Of a DNA stretch of 8,989 nt, positions 5,780 through 8,989 are shown one piece after another. Under the pieces are notes generated by a model. It saw only the letters and a list, made by a program, of their open reading frames with translations. It was not told where the DNA came from and did no database searches. Source of the stretch: Planctomycetota bacterium (GTDB lineage: Bacteria > Planctomycetota > Phycisphaerae > Sedimentisphaerales > SG8-4). The translations under genes were made by a program, and so were the position numbers. The stretch spans positions 1-8,989 of the forward strand of contig JAUWKC010000041.1 in the NCBI GenBank assembly GCA_030607345.1. The letters are read 5' to 3'. The stretch's first letter is position 1; each line of letters starts with the position of its first letter.

Positions 5780-6238
5780 ATGATTGTTGACAAAATTGAA
5801 AATGCCGGACTTTACAAGAGTCTCTCTGAGCGTATTGCCAAGGGTCTGGAGTTGTTGAAGGATGCCGCTATTGCCGCGCAGGAAAACGGCAGGTACGAAG
5901 TGGACGGCGATAACCTGTTCTACATGATTCAGCGGTACCCGACCAGGAACAAGGAGGACATGTTGTTCGAGGCCCATAAGGACTATATCGATATCCAGGG
6001 GATTATCGACGGCGAAGAGACGATAGGATACGCCCTCACCGAGACCCTGGGAGAAGCGGTTCAGCCTTATAAGCCCGACGTGGCGAAATACGCGGACCCC
6101 AAGTTCTTCACAGAGGTCAAATTAGCCAAAGGTATGTTCGCGATATTCTATCCCGACGATGCACATAAGCCGTGCTACGATTACCGCGACGGCAAATCGA
6201 ACGTCCACAAACTCGTCGTCAAGGTGCGGATAAGTTAG
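5780..6238 (+). CDS. YhcH/YjgK/YiaL family protein (DUF386, cupin-like)
   Basis: 152 residues with the family's two conserved blocks. The first is LFEAHKDYIDIQGIIDGEE (62-80; His66 and Asp71). The second is GMFAIFYPDDAHKPCYDY followed by HKLVVKVRI (118-151; His129, Lys144, Lys148). Members form a double-stranded beta-helix with a metal site; E. coli EbgC, YhcH and YiaL are linked to beta-galactosidase, sialic acid and rare-sugar operons, and an anomerase or sugar-binding role is often proposed. No sugar gene is next to it here. An in-frame ATG at 5753 lies within glyS and has no ribosome site. ATG at 5780 has GGAGG at 5769-5773, six bases upstream, and gives the family's normal N-terminus. 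It follows glyS by one base, suggesting coupled translation. Confidence 0.9.
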   Translation: MIVDKIENAGLYKSLSERIAKGLELLKDAAIAAQENGRYEVDGDNLFYMIQRYPTRNKEDMLFEAHKDYIDIQGIIDGEETIGYALTETLGEAVQPYKPDVAKYADPKFFTEVKLAKGMFAIFYPDDAHKPCYDYRDGKSNVHKLVVKVRIS

Positions 6239-6251
6239 GATAAAGAGCGAA

Positions 6252-7565
6252 ATGACTGACGGCCAGGCCCAGAACGCTCAGCCGCAAACCAATGCGCCGA
6301 GGAGCAAGTTGTTTCGGTCGGCTGCAATTGTCACGGCAATAGTGCTGCTTATGCTGGGCCTCTTGTGGGCCGGCGGAGTATTGTCCGGCCGGGGTGCAGA
6401 GCGGAAGCTGGCGGCTATTGAGGCAGCGCGGGCGATACCGGATGAAGAAAACGCGGCGGTAATCTACACGAAACTTGCCACGACGCTCGATGTTCCGGTG
6501 ACCAAGAGGACTTTTGCTGACCTGTTCAAGAGCACGGGTGGGTACCCGGTCTACACCAGGCCGTGGCCGAGCAGCCGATACCCTCAACTGGCCGAGTTTA
6601 TCGACAACCAGCAGGATGTGCTCTCAACACTCAAACGGGCGTCGATGAAAGAAAAGTGCCGGTTTTCTATAGTTCTTGAGCCGGACAGCTCCCGGGGGTT
6701 AGCCCGAGCGTTATGGTCTATGCGCCTATGGCAAAACCTGCTTGTAGTCGCGGCAAATAACGATATAGCCGAAGGGCGGCTCCGGGAGGCAGTCGAGAAA
6801 TATCTGTGTTTGATTAGAATGGCAGGCCACCTGTATCAGCAGCCGACCAGCGTATCCTTTCGGCGGGGTTTCGCCTTAGAAGGCCTCGCGTTGAGGAATT
6901 TGAACAGATTAATAGTTCAGGGCCGCATCAGTGCGGAACACTTGGCTCAAATTGAAAAAGTCCTTTCGAGTACAAAAGCCATCCCAAGAAAGGATTGGGT
7001 CGGGGTTCTTAAGGTAGAACAGCTATATCGAGAATATCAGCTTGAGCGTGTGAGTTTGTGGGAGCGGTTTAGGACCGGCATAACTTGGCCGAAATTGTCC
7101 AGGGGCGTGCCTACTTATGTGGTGAATTTTCAAATGTTACGCATAATCTACTACCGGTTGTCCAGTTTGCGATACGGAAGCAAAATACTTCTCGCACTAA
7201 GACGATGCAAAGAGCTTAATGGCTCCTGGCCCGACAGCTTGCAAAATATAGAAGAGTTTGCATCAGAGGCTCTGTTCTTCGAACCTATGAAAAACAACAA
7301 TTTTCTCTACAAAATAAATGGCAAAACCCTTGGATTTTACAGCGACCCTGTAAACATCGATAATTTTGTCTATAAAGTAAATGCTCGCAACTTTACACTT
7401 TACAGCAAAGGTAGGAACAAAAAAGATGAAAACGGGAAGGGACCTTCATCTCTTTTCCCGATTCGAATGTATCTAGGACCCGAGGACGATGTTGTAATCT
7501 GGCCGGCAACCCAGTTGAACCCACAGGAGCTTTCGATGATTTACGGTGGGGCTATTGATTATTAA
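6252..7565 (+). CDS. Unrecognised membrane-anchored protein with duplicated C-terminal motif
   Basis: I do not recognise this 437-residue protein by name. A short polar N-terminus (1-19) precedes one membrane helix (about 20-44, AAIVTAIVLLMLGLLWAGGV), so it is probably a type II anchored protein with the bulk outside the cytoplasm. Residues 50-290 are helical, with regular Leu and Ala spacing. The C-terminus has LRRCKELNGSWPDSLQNI and two similar units (NFLYKINGKTLGFYSD and NFVYKVNARNFTLYSKGRNKKD) 21 residues apart. The second resembles the 'YSxGxNxxD' ends of pseudopilin-like proteins, so an envelope role is plausible. I recall similar uncharacterised proteins, often multi-copy, in Planctomycetota. 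ATG at 6252 has AGGA about 11 bases upstream and lies 13 bases after the preceding stop. GC falls from about 62% at the 5' end to about 36% near the 3' end. Confidence 0.75.
   Translation: MTDGQAQNAQPQTNAPRSKLFRSAAIVTAIVLLMLGLLWAGGVLSGRGAERKLAAIEAARAIPDEENAAVIYTKLATTLDVPVTKRTFADLFKSTGGYPVYTRPWPSSRYPQLAEFIDNQQDVLSTLKRASMKEKCRFSIVLEPDSSRGLARALWSMRLWQNLLVVAANNDIAEGRLREAVEKYLCLIRMAGHLYQQPTSVSFRRGFALEGLALRNLNRLIVQGRISAEHLAQIEKVLSSTKAIPRKDWVGVLKVEQLYREYQLERVSLWERFRTGITWPKLSRGVPTYVVNFQMLRIIYYRLSSLRYGSKILLALRRCKELNGSWPDSLQNIEEFASEALFFEPMKNNNFLYKINGKTLGFYSDPVNIDNFVYKVNARNFTLYSKGRNKKDENGKGPSSLFPIRMYLGPEDDVVIWPATQLNPQELSMIYGGAIDY
7299..7383 (+). repeat. Short imperfect direct repeat inside the membrane-protein gene
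   Basis: The 22 bases at 7299-7320 and 7362-7383 match at 19 positions, offset by 63 bases (21 codons). Both encode NF(L/V)YK(I/V)N. The similarity continues at protein level into LGFYSDP versus FTLYSKG. Nucleotide identity this high suggests a fairly recent in-frame duplication. Confidence 0.7.
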
Positions 7566-7583
7566 GGGAGGTCACATAGACAA

Positions 7584-8989
7584 ATGACTGACGAGCGTAC
7601 ACTCATTAGCGACTTAAAGGGCGAAGTTGGCAAGCAGGTCACCCTGTCGGGATGGCTTTATAACAGCCGGTCCAGCGGCAAGATACAGTTTTTGATTCTG
7701 CGTGACGGCACGGGACTGTGTCAGTGCGTCGTGGAAAAGGACAAACTCGGCGCCGAGCTGTTCGGCCGGCTCAGGCGCCTCGGCCAGGAGTCTTCGCTAA
7801 CCCTCACGGGGATGGTTCGCGCCGACGAAAGAAGCGTGGGCGGCTGCGAATTAGCGGTTACGGACGCACGCATAATCGGGCCGGCGGAAGGCTATCCGAT
7901 TACGCCAAAATCGCACGGCATAGATTTTCTCTTCAGGAATCGCCACCTGTACCTGCGTTCGCAGCGGCCCTGGTGCATCGCCAGGATTAGACATACCGTT
8001 ATCGACGCTATCAGGAGCTTCTTTAACGATAATGGTTTTACGCTCATTGATACGCCCATCTTCACGACTATGGCCGCCGAGGGTGAGCAGACCTTGTTCG
8101 GGGTCGATTATTTCGGCAGCAAGCTTCATCTGACTCAGACCGGCCAGTTGTATTTAGAGGCGGCGGCGATGAGCTTCGGCAAGGTCTATTGTTTCGGGCC
8201 GACGTTCAGGGCCGAGAAGAGCAAGACCCGCCGGCACCTTACCGAGTTCTGGATGGTCGAGCCGGAGGTGGCCTTTATCGACCTGGACGGCCTGCTGGAA
8301 TTGGCGGAAAACTTCGTCTCCTTCGTTGTCGAACAGACGCTCCGGAAGAATAAGGCCGAGCTTCAGAGCCTGGGGGCCGACACCGCCGCCCTGGAGAAAA
8401 TCAAGGCGCCCTTTTACAGGCTGACTTACACCGATGCCGTTGATATTCTAACCGGCCCCAGGACCAAAGACTTTCTGGCCAAAGAGCTCGAGGATTTGAA
8501 GAACCAGAAACAGCAATTACAGTCGCGAATCGCCGAGCTTGAAGAAAAGCAAAAAGTCCAATTGAAACAGTTCCAGCAGGATAAGATTTCGGCTGACCTT
8601 ATTGAGCTAAACGCCGATTTGGCTGAGGTCGACACAAGAATCGAGAACAATCCGAAGCACGCCCAATTGGCGGCCGAGTTTCGATGGGGCAAGGACCTGG
8701 GCGGCTCGGACGAGACCATCATCTCCCGCATGCACGACAAGCCCGTTTTTGTCACGCACTATCCCGGCCAGGCCAAGGCATTTTATATGAAGCTCGACAG
8801 GGACAATGAAAAGGTCGTTCTCAATTTCGACCTGCTCGCGCCGGCAGGCTTTGGTGAAATAATCGGCGGCTCCGTCAGGGAAGACGACTACAACGAGCTC
8901 ATCGAGCGAATAAAGGCAGAGGGCCTTGAGCCGGATAATTACCAGTGGTACCTCGATTTGCGAAAGTACGGCTCGGTACCGCACGGCGG
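7584..8989 (+). CDS. asnS: Asparaginyl-tRNA synthetase with coiled-coil insertion (3' end outside window)
   Basis: The first 468 codons of a class IIb synthetase that charges tRNA-Asn with asparagine. The N-terminal OB-fold anticodon domain covers about 18-105 (LSGWLYNSRSSGKIQFLILR). The catalytic core includes FTLIDTPIFTTMAAEGEQTLF, the motif 2 region FGPTFRAEKSKTRRHLTEFW (204-223, ATP-binding Arg209), then MVEPEVAF, and near the edge GEIIGGSVREDDYNELIERI and WYLDLRKYGSVPHGG. Motif 3 is off-window. TEFWMVEPE and the YLDLRKYGSVPH stretch separate AsnRS from AspRS. Between YTDAVDIL and FRWGKDLGG, about 70 residues (294-362) of Leu/Gln/Glu/Lys-rich heptads are inserted; I do not expect them in E. 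coli-type enzymes (466 residues). ATG at 7584 follows GGGAGG by 12 bases and is 18 bases after the previous gene. Having AsnRS implies direct Asn-tRNA charging. Confidence 0.95.
   Translation, partial: MTDERTLISDLKGEVGKQVTLSGWLYNSRSSGKIQFLILRDGTGLCQCVVEKDKLGAELFGRLRRLGQESSLTLTGMVRADERSVGGCELAVTDARIIGPAEGYPITPKSHGIDFLFRNRHLYLRSQRPWCIARIRHTVIDAIRSFFNDNGFTLIDTPIFTTMAAEGEQTLFGVDYFGSKLHLTQTGQLYLEAAAMSFGKVYCFGPTFRAEKSKTRRHLTEFWMVEPEVAFIDLDGLLELAENFVSFVVEQTLRKNKAELQSLGADTAALEKIKAPFYRLTYTDAVDILTGPRTKDFLAKELEDLKNQKQQLQSRIAELEEKQKVQLKQFQQDKISADLIELNADLAEVDTRIENNPKHAQLAAEFRWGKDLGGSDETIISRMHDKPVFVTHYPGQAKAFYMKLDRDNEKVVLNFDLLAPAGFGEIIGGSVREDDYNELIERIKAEGLEPDNYQWYLDLRKYGSVPHG

Noticed and set aside
7718..7990. 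90-codon plus-strand open frame
   Set aside because: It is a different frame of asnS; its Arg/Pro-rich low-complexity product has no family features, while the asnS frame is continuous and conserved.
8426..8984. Two minus-strand open frames opposite the asnS insertion and catalytic core
   Set aside because: They are Ser/Cys-rich or generic products antisense to a clear synthetase gene with no independent evidence.

Overview
The window reads as a bacterial chromosome of moderate GC. It has a left accessory part (about 1-1920) next to housekeeping translation genes (about 4200 to the right edge). I tentatively place it in the Planctomycetota, perhaps a Phycisphaerae-like lineage. The reasons are the pairing of a D-Ala-D-Ala-ligase-like ATP-grasp enzyme with a HExxH metallopeptidase, and a signal-anchored protein with a 'G-W-P-x-S-L ... 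LYSKGxNxxD' C-terminus, a style I associate with that phylum. No 16S rRNA or other decisive marker is present, so this is a lean only.

Left part. A plus-strand pair fills 1-1053: the C-terminal end of an AAA/ABC-type ATPase (its N-terminus lies outside the window) and, one base later, a DUF3226-type TOPRIM protein. This ATPase plus TOPRIM layout recalls OLD/PARIS-type anti-phage systems. Convergent to it, on the minus strand (1123-1802), is a two-gene toxin-antitoxin module: an HTH antitoxin followed, with a 1-base overlap, by a Fic/Doc-family toxin whose catalytic loop is unusual. A cluster of GGTTAAC-type sites, including a perfect 11-bp inverted repeat, lies directly upstream of the antitoxin and is probably its operator.

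Middle part. A minus-strand two-gene operon (1986-4015) encodes a putative zinc metallopeptidase and then an ATP-grasp ligase, ending in a probable intrinsic terminator with a UUCG tetraloop. A perfect 21-bp palindrome lies at its promoter.

Right part. From a good sigma70-like promoter at about 4204-4231, four plus-strand genes run closely spaced: glyS (glycyl-tRNA synthetase, single-chain bacterial/eukaryal type), a YhcH/YjgK/YiaL-family protein, an unrecognised membrane-anchored protein, and asnS (asparaginyl-tRNA synthetase, cut by the right edge). The AsnS carries a roughly 70-residue predicted coiled-coil insertion. No tRNA, rRNA, CRISPR array or insertion sequence was seen. No intergenic stretch exceeds about 260 bases.
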